Source of the DNA: PALSA-612 sp963776375
GTDB taxonomy: Bacteria > Actinomycetota > Thermoleophilia > Gaiellales > Gaiellaceae
DNA length: 64,000 bases
Assembly: GCA_963776375.1 (NCBI GenBank)
Contig: CAVZMF010000004.1
Coordinates: forward strand, 1 to 64,000
Reading direction: 5' to 3'
Below the pieces are notes generated by a model. That model searched no databases, was not told the DNA's origin, and saw only the letters and a program-made list of their open reading frames with translations. Positions 28,288 to 36,398 of this stretch are shown here, piece by piece (positions within the stretch are counted from its first letter, which is position 1; each line of letters opens with the position of its first letter). A program made the translations under genes and the position numbers.

Positions 28288-28473
28288 CTGTCGGGTTGGA
28301 CGTGCACGCTCGCTCGATCCGGCTGGCGCCGATTCGAATGTGGACGCCCAGCTCTTGGCGATCCGTTGGCTGACCCGAGCAACCGTGCCACCACCTCCTG
28401 CTGACTGTGCAAGCGCTCGAGTTCCTGGCTCATGCTTCGAACTTGGGCCTTCGGGACTTGCTCGCGCGTGAGC
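28266..28473 (+). pseudogene. N-terminal scrap of an IS110-type transposase
   Basis: ATG 28266 reads MVESTTVTVGLDVHARSIRL, the D-E-D-D N-terminus of IS110 transposases (G-L-D-V-H). One frame change later AQLLAIRWLTRATV and SCFELGPSGLARA (E-x-G-P-x-G) continue the pattern, then it fades. The remaining DNA to 28675 shows nothing else. The scrap overlaps the 3' end of the beta-helix gene. Confidence 0.6.
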
Positions 28474-28675
28474 GGAGCGTGCCGTACTCCGACGCCACAC
28501 GCTCCAACTCGAAGGCGCGAGTTTGGGGGCTATCTCGGACCGCGACGGGTCCGCGATTGGCGTGTGGCAGACAGCCTCGGATTCGTCTCCGCGGGATCAC
28601 CTCCACCGTGCCGTCGCCGCAACTGAGCAGCGCCGCCGCTCCGGCACCTGCACCCGCCGGCTTGTCGGCGGCGGA

Positions 28676-29353
28676 TTAGTCGGTTGGCGGATACGGACGC
28701 GGACGCGTCGTCTCGACCCATCTGCCTTCCGTGTCTCTTTCCAATGCGATCGCCTTCCCGTCGATCCTCAAGGAGACGAACCTGATCAAATTCCCTTCTT
28801 CGTCGTACACGACCCTGATCACGCCCTCATCGGGATAGACGTGCATTATGGGCTGGAGTTCGTGCCATATGACTTCCGGGAGTTCCTCCTTCAAGAGTTC
28901 CTTCAGCGCACTTAGCCGGTCACGAACGCTGGCGTTTGGGTCCCGCCCGAGGGCGATTCGCTCGAGTGCACGAACGTAGTCCTCGTACTCCGCAGGCGGT
29001 CGGTCATCGGCTGTCGACTGCTCGATGACTTCCGTGATCTTCGCGAGCCACTTCTCGAGTTGGCGAGAGACTCGCCAGCGGTGGTCGAGCAGATATCGCG
29101 GTCTTCCTCGCTTGTCGTGGAGTCCCTGCTCGTCGAGATCACGATCGATCGCCTCCAGGATTGCCATGCAACGGGCCACCTCGTGGACGGCGAGGCGTTG
29201 GGTCGGCGAGAACTCCAAAGATTGGGTCAGGTCGGCGAATATCTCTGACGCTCTCGCCTGGATCAGCCTGGGCGAGTGGACGCCATGCTTGACAGCGTTC
29301 GTGTTTCCCGGGTGTGATGGAACAAGGTTCTGAGGGGTGCCTCCCTTGTTCAT
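28676..29353 (-). CDS. Phage small-terminase-like protein
   Basis: 225 aa. The start NLVPSHPGNTNAVKHGVHSP resembles the G-N-x-N-A-x-K-H-G start of small terminase-like proteins found in phages and integrated elements. The middle is helical and charged (ARASEIFADLTQSLEFSPTQ, DEQGLHDKRGRPRYLLDHRW). The C-terminus forms a beta-rich unit (EGVIRVVYDEEGNLIRFVSL). Its neighbour is a tyrosine recombinase, which supports mobile origin. No portal, large terminase or capsid gene is present, so this is not a complete prophage. Function by analogy only. Confidence 0.5.
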   Translation of the reverse strand: MNKGGTPQNLVPSHPGNTNAVKHGVHSPRLIQARASEIFADLTQSLEFSPTQRLAVHEVARCMAILEAIDRDLDEQGLHDKRGRPRYLLDHRWRVSRQLEKWLAKITEVIEQSTADDRPPAEYEDYVRALERIALGRDPNASVRDRLSALKELLKEELPEVIWHELQPIMHVYPDEGVIRVVYDEEGNLIRFVSLRIDGKAIALERDTEGRWVETTRPRPYPPTD

Positions 29354-29415
29354 CCCCTCTCTATCGGCGCGTCACGCCGCAGACGTGACCCGGAGCCCCG
29401 CTCAGTGCTCGATGA

Positions 29416-30423
29416 TCAGCCGTGCACGAGCGCGGCGATCGCCTCCGCGGCCTCTTCCTGCATGCTCGGCAGCACGTGCGAATACGTATCGAGCGTGACC
29501 GTGATCGACGAGTGGCCGAGCCGCTCGCTCACGATCTTCGGATGGATTCCCAGTTGCAGCGCGTGCGTCGCGTGCGTGTGCCTGAGGTCGTGGAAGCGAA
29601 TCCGGCGCACGCCCGCACGGCGGACGCACATCTGGAACTGGTAACTGAAGAGCGCCGGGTGGATCGGCTCTCCGTTGTTCTTGGAGAAGATGAGCGCCTG
29701 GTCGTCGAGCTCTGGATCGCGGGCCTTGGCCCTGGCGCGGTGGCGCATGAGCAGCTCGGCGGTCACCGCGTCCAGTGCGACCGTTCGCCGGCTGCGATCG
29801 GTCTTGGGCGGCATGATCGTCGGCACGTGCGCGATCTCCACCAGCGACTGAATCACGTGCAGCCGGCGCCCGTCCTCGTCGACGTCGCACCAGCGCAGAC
29901 CGAGCACCTCTCCGCGCCGAAGACCGGTGGCGGCCGCCAGGTGGAACGCAACGTAGTTCGGATTCGTGCGGGCACTCTCGAGAAACCGGGCGAGCTCAGC
30001 GGGAGACCAGATCGAGAACACCTGGGCGCGCGTGGCCCGAGCGGACGGGGCGTGTGCACCCGCCGCGGGATTCGCCACGAGATGTCCGGCGCGAACGGCG
30101 TCCGCAAAGGCCCGGTTCAGAATCGTGTGCAGGTAGCGAATCGTTCGGGGAGCAAGGCCACCCGACCCGTGGCGTCGACCATTGCGGAGGCGCTCCGCGT
30201 AGAGCTCGTTCAGCGTCGTCGGTGTGACATCCGAGAGCGCCGTCGCGGCCAGCTCGGCGTCGACGTGGAGGCCGATCATCACGCGATAGCCCACGACGGT
30301 CGCGGGCCTCAGCCCCCGGAGCACGCACAGCCCCAGCCACTCCTCCAGCCACTCACCGAGGGTCAGTCCTGGTCCCGGACGGCCTGTTTTCGTTGCCCCC
30401 ACCGGCGACAAATCATAGCACAC
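29416..30423 (-). CDS. Tyrosine recombinase / phage-type integrase
   Basis: 335 aa. The N-terminal SAM-like DNA-binding domain is LTLGEWLEEWLGLCVLRGLR to RTIRYLHTILNRAFADAVRA. The catalytic domain holds Arg I in AATGLRRGEVLGLRW, the H-x-x-R box in RIRFHDLRHTHATHA, a second His in ERLGHSSITVTL and the nucleophile Tyr in LDTYSHVL. All key residues are present, so it looks active. The start is uncertain: GTG 30423 or a GTG some eight codons inside. It lies at the border between the mobile block and the polysaccharide operon, so an attachment site may be close by; no obvious att repeat or tRNA was found. Confidence 0.88.
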   Translation of the reverse strand: MCYDLSPVGATKTGRPGPGLTLGEWLEEWLGLCVLRGLRPATVVGYRVMIGLHVDAELAATALSDVTPTTLNELYAERLRNGRRHGSGGLAPRTIRYLHTILNRAFADAVRAGHLVANPAAGAHAPSARATRAQVFSIWSPAELARFLESARTNPNYVAFHLAAATGLRRGEVLGLRWCDVDEDGRRLHVIQSLVEIAHVPTIMPPKTDRSRRTVALDAVTAELLMRHRARAKARDPELDDQALIFSKNNGEPIHPALFSYQFQMCVRRAGVRRIRFHDLRHTHATHALQLGIHPKIVSERLGHSSITVTLDTYSHVLPSMQEEAAEAIAALVHG

Positions 30424-30464
30424 ATGAAGGCGGGTTTTGGCTCAACCATGCGGCTGAACCGGCG

Positions 30465-31412
30465 TTATCTCAGATCTTTGTTGCTCTCCATGTCGAACCA
30501 CATCGCGAAGAGCGAGAACTGGACGCCGAAGATCAGCAGCAGCGCGATCAGGACCGAGGTCGCAGTCGGGATCACGTTGCCGAGGATGCGCAGGATGATC
30601 TCGGCGATCCCGAGCCCGAGGCCGGCCAGGAAGAGCGCCACCCCGAGCGCGTAGAAGAAGACGAGCGGGTGGAAGTCCCGGATCACGTACTTCTCCTTCA
30701 TCCGCCAGAAGAAGGCCTTCGTCAGCAGCCACGAGATCTTCGGGACGACATGGCGCAGGCGGATGCCCGACTTCTCGCCCACGTTGTAGATCGGCCGCGA
30801 GGGGATGTCGCGGACGCGGGCGTTCCAGACGTTCAGGTGGACGAGCATGTCGTTGGGGAAGCCGTAGCGCGGGTAGACGCGGTCGAGGTCGATCGACTCG
30901 AGCATCGGCAGCGCGATGGCCGTGTAGCCGGCCTGCGAGTCGGCGACGTGCCAGTACCCGGACGCGATCTTCGTCAGCAGCGACAGCACCGCGTTCCCGA
31001 GGTAGCGGGAGTGCGGGATCAGCTCCCAGGCCTGGCCCGTGAACAGCCGGTTCGCCTTCGCGTAGTCGACCTCGCCCGCGGCGACCGGCCCGGCGATCGA
31101 GGGCAGCTCTGCCGGGTCCATCTGGTTGTCCGCGGCCATCACGCAGGTGACGTCGATCCGCTCCTCGATCGCCCGCTTGTAGCCGGTGACGATCGCCGCG
31201 CCTACGCCGCGGTTGCGCTCGTGCTCGACGAGGACGACGCGCGAGTCGGCCGCGGCGGCGGCCCGGGCGCGGTCGGCGCTCTCGTCGGTCGAGGCGTCGT
31301 CGACGACGTAGACGCGGTCGACGAACGATGGGATGCCGGTGAGCGTGTCCGGCAGGAGCACGGCCTCGTTGTAGGCCGGCACCACGACCGCGACCCGCTT
31401 GCCGTCGAGCAT
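30465..31412 (-). CDS. Family 2 glycosyltransferase with C-terminal membrane segments (polyprenyl-phosphate sugar synthase-like)
   Basis: MLDGKRVAVVVPAYNEAVLL, VYVVDDASTDESADRAR and TCVMAADNQMDPAELPSI are the GT2 core of dolichyl-phosphate-mannose-synthase-like enzymes. The acceptor region includes YAKANRLFTGQAWELIPHSR and VADSQAGYTAIALPMLE. Two hydrophobic helices close the protein (FFYALGVALFLAGLGLGIAE, VLIALLLIFGVQFSLFAMWF). 315 aa. Such proteins load a sugar from a nucleotide onto undecaprenyl phosphate for use outside the membrane. Last gene of a leftward unit, 12 bp after the Wzz-type gene. Confidence 0.85.
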   Translation of the reverse strand: MLDGKRVAVVVPAYNEAVLLPDTLTGIPSFVDRVYVVDDASTDESADRARAAAAADSRVVLVEHERNRGVGAAIVTGYKRAIEERIDVTCVMAADNQMDPAELPSIAGPVAAGEVDYAKANRLFTGQAWELIPHSRYLGNAVLSLLTKIASGYWHVADSQAGYTAIALPMLESIDLDRVYPRYGFPNDMLVHLNVWNARVRDIPSRPIYNVGEKSGIRLRHVVPKISWLLTKAFFWRMKEKYVIRDFHPLVFFYALGVALFLAGLGLGIAEIILRILGNVIPTATSVLIALLLIFGVQFSLFAMWFDMESNKDLR

Positions 31413-31424
31413 GTCGACGAGAGG

Positions 31425-32349
31425 CTACTCGGCGGTCTGGTGGGAGCGAACCGTGCGGGCGACGGGCTCCCACAGGATCGCGGCCAGCAGGCCGATCACG
31501 AGGCCGATCAGCGCGCCGATGAGAACGCCGGAGCGGCGGCTCGGCCCGCCCGTGTTGACCGCGATCGCAGGCGACACGACGACCGGCATCTCGACGTTCT
31601 TGAGCGTGGCGATCTCCTGCTCCCTCTGCGTGATGTCGAGCTGGAGGTTGTTCTGCTGGGCGCTCGCCGCGTTGATCACCCCGTTGAAGTTGATGATCGC
31701 GACGAGCTTGTCCGTCGGCGACAGCGACGTGTCCTTGTAGACGCTCTGCTGGCCCGCGATCGCCGACTGGAGCTGTTGGGTCGTCTGGGCCAGCCGCTGC
31801 TTGTCGACCACGTCCTGCGCCTGCAGCGACTCGAGCTTCTGGAGTGCGTACGGGGACAGCTTGGCCACGACCACATCGGCGAGCGCGTTGGCGCCTTTCG
31901 CGATCTTCGCCCTCGACCCGCCGGTGACGGTGATCGCGAGCAGCGGCGCGGCCGTGCCGAGCTTCGAGCCGGTGATGCCGAGGATCGGCCTGGACGGAGA
32001 CGTTCCGGCGCAGCTGCGCCGGCGTCAGGCCGGCCTTCGCGGCGGCCTGGCGGATCGTGGCCTCGTTCGCGATCAGGTACGCCGAGAGCCCCAGCACCGT
32101 GGAGACGCTCGTGATCGGGCTCGCCTGTCCCGGCCCGAGCGGCTGGCCGAGATAGACCTCGGAGGTCGCCTTCCATTCCTTGCCCCCGCCCACCGCGACG
32201 AGCAGCCCGATGATCGCGCCCACGACGAGGCCGATGACCGGCAGCCACCAGCGCGCGATCGCCGCGCGCCAGACGCGACCGAGATCGATCTCTTGCTCGG
32301 CGTCGAGATCGCGGTTGCGCTCGCGCTTGTCCGTGGAAGCGGCGCTCAT
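31425..32349 (-). CDS. Wzz-type chain-length / polysaccharide co-polymerase protein (one frameshift)
   Basis: Inner-membrane protein with two membrane helices and a large outside loop that sets glycan chain length. N-terminal helix WWLPVIGLVVGAIIGLLVAV followed by EWKATSEVYLGQPLGP; C-terminal helix SGVLIGALIGLVIGLLAAIL, with a helical coiled region between (LAQTTQQLQSAIAGQQSVYK). One extra base near 31985 separates the two halves; removing it joins LTPAQLRRNVSVQ to ILGITGSKLGTAAPLLAITV. 925 minus 1 gives 307 aa. No kinase domain is attached. The start overlaps the upstream epimerase stop by ATGA. Confidence 0.8.
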
Positions 32350-33257
32350 CGCGGCGCCACCCTAGCCGAAGCCCATTCCCACTGAGTGGACAACCCGTCC
32401 TCCAGCGAGACCTCCGGCCGCCAGCCGAGCTGCTCGCGGATCCGCGTGGTGTCGGCTCGGGTGCGCCGCTGGTCGCCCGGCACCGCAGGCGCCTCGCGCA
32501 GTTCGAGCCGGCGGCCGGAGACCCGCTCCAGCATCTCGATCACGTCGCGCATCGACGCCTCCACTCCGCCGCCGACGTTGTACGTCCCCTCGCCGCCCGC
32601 CATCGCCAGCACCGTCGCCGAGACGACGTCCGTCACGTACGTCCAGCCGCGCGTCTGCCCGCCGTCGCCGTACAGGTCGAACGGACGTCCTTCGGCGAGC
32701 GCGAACGCCATGCGCGTAAAGGCCATGTCCGGGCGCTGCCGCGGGCCGAAGGCGTTGAAGTACCGGAGCACGACCACGTCGAGCCCGAAGCTGTGCGCGT
32801 AGGCGCGCGCGAGGTGCTCGGCCGCCAGCTTCGTGATGCCGTACGGCGAGATCGGCCGCGGCTCCTCGTCCTCCGCGGTCGGGAAGCGCTCGGCGTCGCC
32901 GTACACGGACGACGAGGACGAATAGACGACGCGCACGCCGCTCTCGACCGCGGCATCGAAGACCCGCTGCGAGGCGAGCACGTTGTTGCGCAGGTAGTGC
33001 GGGAAGACGTCGCCGAAGCTGCGCACGCCCGGTTGCGCGGCAAGGTGGAAGACGCCGTCGAGGCCCGACAGGTCGAGCGGGTCGGCGGCCAGGTCGAGCC
33101 GTAGCACCTCGAGGCCGCGAGCGTTCTCCTCCTTCAGCTGCGGGTCGTAGTAGTCGCTGAAGCAGTCGATCCCGACGACGTCGTGGCCTGCCGCGAGCAG
33201 GGCGTCGGCCAGGTGCGAGCCGATGAAGCCTGCAGCGCCTGTGACCGCGTATTTCAC
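32346..33257 (-). CDS. UDP-sugar 4-epimerase, probably UDP-glucuronate/UDP-glucose type
   Basis: Extended SDR of 303 aa. MKYAVTGAAGFIGSHLADAL is the NAD motif, then VVGIDCFSDYYDPQLKEENA; the D-Y-Y-D-x-x-L-K-x-x pattern is typical of UDP-glucuronate 4-epimerases (UDP-GlcA to UDP-GalA) more than of GalE. VFHLAAQPGVRSFG, VVYSSSSSVYGDAERFP and ISPYGITKLAAEHLARAY give the catalytic Ser/Thr and Y-x-x-x-K. LRYFNAFGPRQRPDMAFTRM and TRGWTYVTDVV complete it. It sits between the C5-epimerase-like gene and the Wzz-type gene, which fits a uronate-containing glycan. Confidence 0.8.
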   Translation of the reverse strand: MKYAVTGAAGFIGSHLADALLAAGHDVVGIDCFSDYYDPQLKEENARGLEVLRLDLAADPLDLSGLDGVFHLAAQPGVRSFGDVFPHYLRNNVLASQRVFDAAVESGVRVVYSSSSSVYGDAERFPTAEDEEPRPISPYGITKLAAEHLARAYAHSFGLDVVVLRYFNAFGPRQRPDMAFTRMAFALAEGRPFDLYGDGGQTRGWTYVTDVVSATVLAMAGGEGTYNVGGGVEASMRDVIEMLERVSGRRLELREAPAVPGDQRRTRADTTRIREQLGWRPEVSLEDGLSTQWEWASARVAPR

Positions 33258-33299
33258 AGGGCTACCCTCTCAGAGAACCGGTGCGGCCGACATGGATCG

Positions 33300-34913
33300 C
33301 TAGCCTGTGACCGAGCCGAGGTCGATGGTCACGGCGTGGCGCGCCGAGTTCCCGGCGACGAGCGTCGCGTGCCAGATGCCGGGCGGGACGGGGATCACGG
33401 CCCGGCCGGCGAGCGGCAGGCGGCCGAGGTCGCGGTAGCGCGTCGTCGACCCGGCGGCGAGGCGCACGACGAGGTGCAGCCAGGGCGTGCCCTCGTCGGT
33501 CGCGCTCCAGACGAGCGTTCGCTTCCCGGCAACGTGCGCGTCGACGACGGGCGGGGCGAGCGCCTTGATCACGACCTGGCGCAGGGAGACCTTCGTGCGG
33601 TTGCCGGCCGCGTCGACGGCGGTCGCCGACGGGTAGTAGGTGCCGGGGGCGCGGCGGCCGGGCCACCAGGTGATCGCGTGCGAGCCGTGCCCGAGCTCGA
33701 GCGACCACGTCCTCCCGCCGGCGCGCATCGTCACGGTGGAGAGCTTCGAGAGCCAGACGTCGAAGGTCGCGCTGTCGCGGTAGCCGTCCTGCGGGTCGGG
33801 GTAGATGACGATCGGCTCGGCGGCCGGGTCGGCCGTCGCCGACGGGCCCGGCTTCAGCACCGGCGCCTGGGCCTCGTAGGCCTGGAAACGCTCGGCGTAG
33901 TCGCTCCACTTCGTGTCGTCCGAGCGCCCGGCGAGCTTCTCGAGCAGGCTGACGACGTAGTCGTGGTAGCCGAGCGTCGACTCCTTCCCGTTCAGGGAGT
34001 AGAGCGACCAGTAGCCGGTGTCGAACTTCGGCAGCAGCGCCTCGGCGGCGGACGTGAGCTGCGCCGCGAGGCCGGCCGCGCCCATGTTGCCCGAGATCTG
34101 CGCGTAGTCGTCGATCGAGATCGCGCTCTGGAGCTGCGCGTTCAGCACCGGCGCGGGGTCGAAGCTGTACAGCTTGATCCACGGTCCTTCCGGGAGCGCG
34201 CGGACGAGCCGGCCCGGGATCGCCGCGTAGGCCTGGCCGGCGGCGTCCAGCAGGGACTGGTCGTCGAGGGCCTGCCCGACCCGGGCCAGCGCCTGCGCCG
34301 CCACGGCCTGGGCCATTCCCGACCGCCACGGAGGCTTGCCGCTGCCGAACGGGAACGGGTACGACCAGAGCAGCCGCCCTTCCTTCGGCACGCCGCGCGC
34401 GACGAGCGCGTCCGCGAGCTCCTTCGCCTGGTCGGTCTTGCCCGTCAGGATCAGCGTGTTCAGGACGCCGAAGTTGCCGAGCGGATGGAACTCGTAGCCG
34501 TGCCCGGTGACGAAGCGGTAGAGCACGCCGTCGTCGCCGTACGCGTCCGTTCCGGACGACGGCAGCCGCCGCGTGGCCAGCATGCGCTCGTTGAACTCCA
34601 GCATCGTGAACAGCGTCAGCGCCCACGGCCGGTCGTAGGCGTCGGCCTGGCCGGCGACGTCCGTCAGCATCGCCCCCAACGTCTGAGCCCGGAGCGGCGG
34701 GATCTTCTTCAGCAGCGCGCCTCCCTTGTTCGCGATCGCCGCGTAGCCGTTCGCCGTCGGCTCGTCGAGCCGGCCGGCCGTGACCGCCCGGTCGAGCCCC
34801 TTCGCGATCCGCTCGACCGCCGTGGGCGGCTTCGCGGACACGGCGGAGCCGGCGACGGCAAGGACGGCGGCAAGCGCCGCCACAACGGCTGCGAGACGGT
34901 GAGCGCTGGACAT
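33300..34913 (-). CDS. Secreted D-glucuronyl C5-epimerase-domain protein
   Basis: 537 aa with a signal peptide (LAAVVAALAAVLAVAGSAVS). The middle holds blocks that line up with the C-terminal catalytic domain of heparan-sulfate glucuronyl C5-epimerase: YEFHPLGNFGVLNTLILTGK, PPWRSGMAQAVAAQALARVG (animal G-M-A-Q-x-x-A-x-x-x-L-V-R), APVLNAQLQSAISIDDYAQI, FDTGYWSLYSLNGKES (animal Y-D-T-G-x-x-x-I-Y-D-L) and LGYHDYVVSLLEKLAGRSDD. A C-terminal beta-sandwich (about residues 400-535) follows. In animals the enzyme converts D-glucuronate to L-iduronate within a polymer. Bacterial members are little studied, so activity on a secreted uronan is inferred. It lies in an operon with an epimerase, a Wzz-type protein and a GT2. 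Confidence 0.75.
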   Translation of the reverse strand: MSSAHRLAAVVAALAAVLAVAGSAVSAKPPTAVERIAKGLDRAVTAGRLDEPTANGYAAIANKGGALLKKIPPLRAQTLGAMLTDVAGQADAYDRPWALTLFTMLEFNERMLATRRLPSSGTDAYGDDGVLYRFVTGHGYEFHPLGNFGVLNTLILTGKTDQAKELADALVARGVPKEGRLLWSYPFPFGSGKPPWRSGMAQAVAAQALARVGQALDDQSLLDAAGQAYAAIPGRLVRALPEGPWIKLYSFDPAPVLNAQLQSAISIDDYAQISGNMGAAGLAAQLTSAAEALLPKFDTGYWSLYSLNGKESTLGYHDYVVSLLEKLAGRSDDTKWSDYAERFQAYEAQAPVLKPGPSATADPAAEPIVIYPDPQDGYRDSATFDVWLSKLSTVTMRAGGRTWSLELGHGSHAITWWPGRRAPGTYYPSATAVDAAGNRTKVSLRQVVIKALAPPVVDAHVAGKRTLVWSATDEGTPWLHLVVRLAAGSTTRYRDLGRLPLAGRAVIPVPPGIWHATLVAGNSARHAVTIDLGSVTG

Positions 34914-34972
34914 ACCGGGCGAAGCCCGAAAAAGGGTAGCCGGGCCGCCCGCTCCCCGCCCGGACGCGCCGA

Positions 34973-35983
34973 CTAGGCCGCGCCGTCCCGGTCGGCCGCG
35001 ACCGGGTCGGGCAGCTCCTCGGCGAACGGGACGAGCGGGCCGTCACCGTTCTCCGTCAGGCTCAGGTGGGAGAAGAACCGCGTCATGAACACGCCCTCGA
35101 GGAACTCGCCGACGCGCGGCTCCGGGCGTTCGCCGCGCGCCAGCGCGAGCGCCAACTCCGGGTAGCGGCTCCCTGCTGCGCGCGGCAGCGGAAAGGCGCC
35201 GCCGAAGCGCGGGTTCACATCCGTCACGGGCAGCGACCCGTCGTCCTCGCGGAAGCACTGGATGTTCGCGGGCCCGACGATGCCGATGGCCTCGGCCACG
35301 CGGCACCCGTGCTCGATCAGCTCCGTGTCCTTGATCGTCATGCCCTTGATGGACTCGCCGCCCTTGGACTGGATCATCGTCCGCGGGATGGCGTTCAGGC
35401 AGCGGCAGTCCGTGTCGCAGAACACGTCGACCGAGAACTCCTGGCCGAGGCAGACCTGCTGGACGAACGAATCGACCGGCGTGTAGCCCAGGAAGAACGC
35501 GAGCTGCTCCGGGTCTTCGGCCCGGTAGATGTGGCGCGAGCCGAACCCCTCCCGCACCTTGACGAGCAGCGGGTAGCGCGCGTCGAGGGGAACCGTTCCG
35601 GGCATCCAGCTCGGCGGGCTGGGGATGCCGAGTCGCACGAACAGCTCGTGCGCCAGGTACTTGTCCCCGACCTGGCGGCAGACGTCCGCGTCGGGAAGCA
35701 GGACGAGCGCGGGGTCGAGCTCGGCGCGCGCCTCGGCGAGGAGGACGTGGTCGAGATCCGTGAGCGGGACGATCAGCCGGACGTCGTGCTCGCGCACGAG
35801 CGCCGCGAGCGCCGGCACGTAGCCGGGGTCGATGATCCGCGGCACGAGCGCTCGGTGGTCGGCGTGGTAGAGCGTCGGCGCCAGCCGGTCGGCCTCGGCG
35901 ACGATCGTCGTCGCGCCTGCGCGGGCGAACTCGGTCACGATGTCGACGCGCTGGCCGGCGCAGGTAAAGAGAACCGCAGTCAC
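34973..35983 (-). CDS. ATP-grasp enzyme, carbamoyl-phosphate-synthase-like
   Basis: 336 aa. TAVLFTCAGQRVDIVTEFAR starts a Rossmann-like pre-ATP-grasp domain; RLIVPLTDLDHVLLAEAR and DKYLAHELFVRLGIPSPPSW lead into the ATP-binding core (PLLVKVREGFGSRHIYRAED, FVQQVCLGQEFSVDVFCDTD). GPANIQCFREDDGSLPVTDV then NPRFGGAFPLPRAAGSRYPE supplies the metal-binding E/D-x-N-x-R. Such ATP-grasp ligases in polysaccharide loci join an acid to an amine or make activated carboxylates; the exact reaction is unknown. First gene of the leftward unit 35983 to 30465. Confidence 0.75.
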   Translation of the reverse strand: MTAVLFTCAGQRVDIVTEFARAGATTIVAEADRLAPTLYHADHRALVPRIIDPGYVPALAALVREHDVRLIVPLTDLDHVLLAEARAELDPALVLLPDADVCRQVGDKYLAHELFVRLGIPSPPSWMPGTVPLDARYPLLVKVREGFGSRHIYRAEDPEQLAFFLGYTPVDSFVQQVCLGQEFSVDVFCDTDCRCLNAIPRTMIQSKGGESIKGMTIKDTELIEHGCRVAEAIGIVGPANIQCFREDDGSLPVTDVNPRFGGAFPLPRAAGSRYPELALALARGERPEPRVGEFLEGVFMTRFFSHLSLTENGDGPLVPFAEELPDPVAADRDGAA

Positions 35984-36022
35984 GCGCGAGAGCGTAGCCA
36001 GCCCGTCGCCGTCGGGCGCGCC

Positions 36023-36214
36023 TCAGGCGGCGGCGCGCCCGACGAAGCTCGCCAGCTGGCGGCTGACCCGTTCCAGCTCGCGCCTGTGCTCGAGCAGCTC
36101 GGCCTCTGTTGCCCCTCGCCGCTCGAGGATCCTGCTCACGCGGAGCAGCCCTTCGAAGCGGAGGATCAGGCGGTCGAGCTCGGGGTCGAAGAGGATGTCG
36201 GCGGCGGCGCTCAT
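36023..36214 (-). CDS. Small helical protein, 63 aa, unknown
   Basis: ATG 36214 is preceded by AAAGGAGACC, a strong ribosome site, which decides this start over longer open reading to 36433. The product (LFDPELDRLILRFEGLLRVS, TEAELLEHRRELERVSRQLA) is predicted to be alpha-helical with heptad-like leucines, perhaps a small coiled coil. No family is recognised. It sits 39 bp upstream of the ATP-grasp gene in the same direction and may be its leader cistron. Confidence 0.6.
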   Translation of the reverse strand: MSAAADILFDPELDRLILRFEGLLRVSRILERRGATEAELLEHRRELERVSRQLASFVGRAAA

Positions 36215-36327
36215 CACGGTCTCCTTTCGTTCGTGCCTGCCGTGATGTCGAGGAGACCCGATGATCGTCGCCGCGTCTAAGAACGGTCTGAAACGCAGGT
36301 AAGGAATCGGCCCGAAGCGGCCAAGAT

Positions 36328-36343
36328 CCTCCTCGAGGAGGAG
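36328..36343. promoter_or_regulatory. 16-bp perfect palindrome upstream of the ABC transporter operon
   Basis: TCCTCCTCGAGGAGGA lies 56 bp before the GTG start of the ABC ATPase, within the 184-bp divergent gap 36215-36398. It could be an operator, for instance for the NarL-type regulator encoded downstream, or a short transcript hairpin. Purine-rich GGAGGA halves also resemble ribosome sites. No -10/-35 pair is clear. Function is inference. Confidence 0.35.
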
Positions 36344-36398
36344 GCGACTCCTCCCGGCGGGCGAGGCGGAGCCGGAGACGTGGCCGTACCGTCGAACC

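Noticed and set aside
28676..30423. Complete prophage
   Set aside because: Only an integrase and a small-terminase-like gene are present; no large terminase, portal, capsid or tail genes.
30393..34976. Long rightward frames (573 and 597 aa) across the Wzz/epimerase/C5-epimerase operon
   Set aside because: Composition is typical of antisense of high-GC genes (His/Arg/Asp-rich), while the leftward genes have full family motifs.
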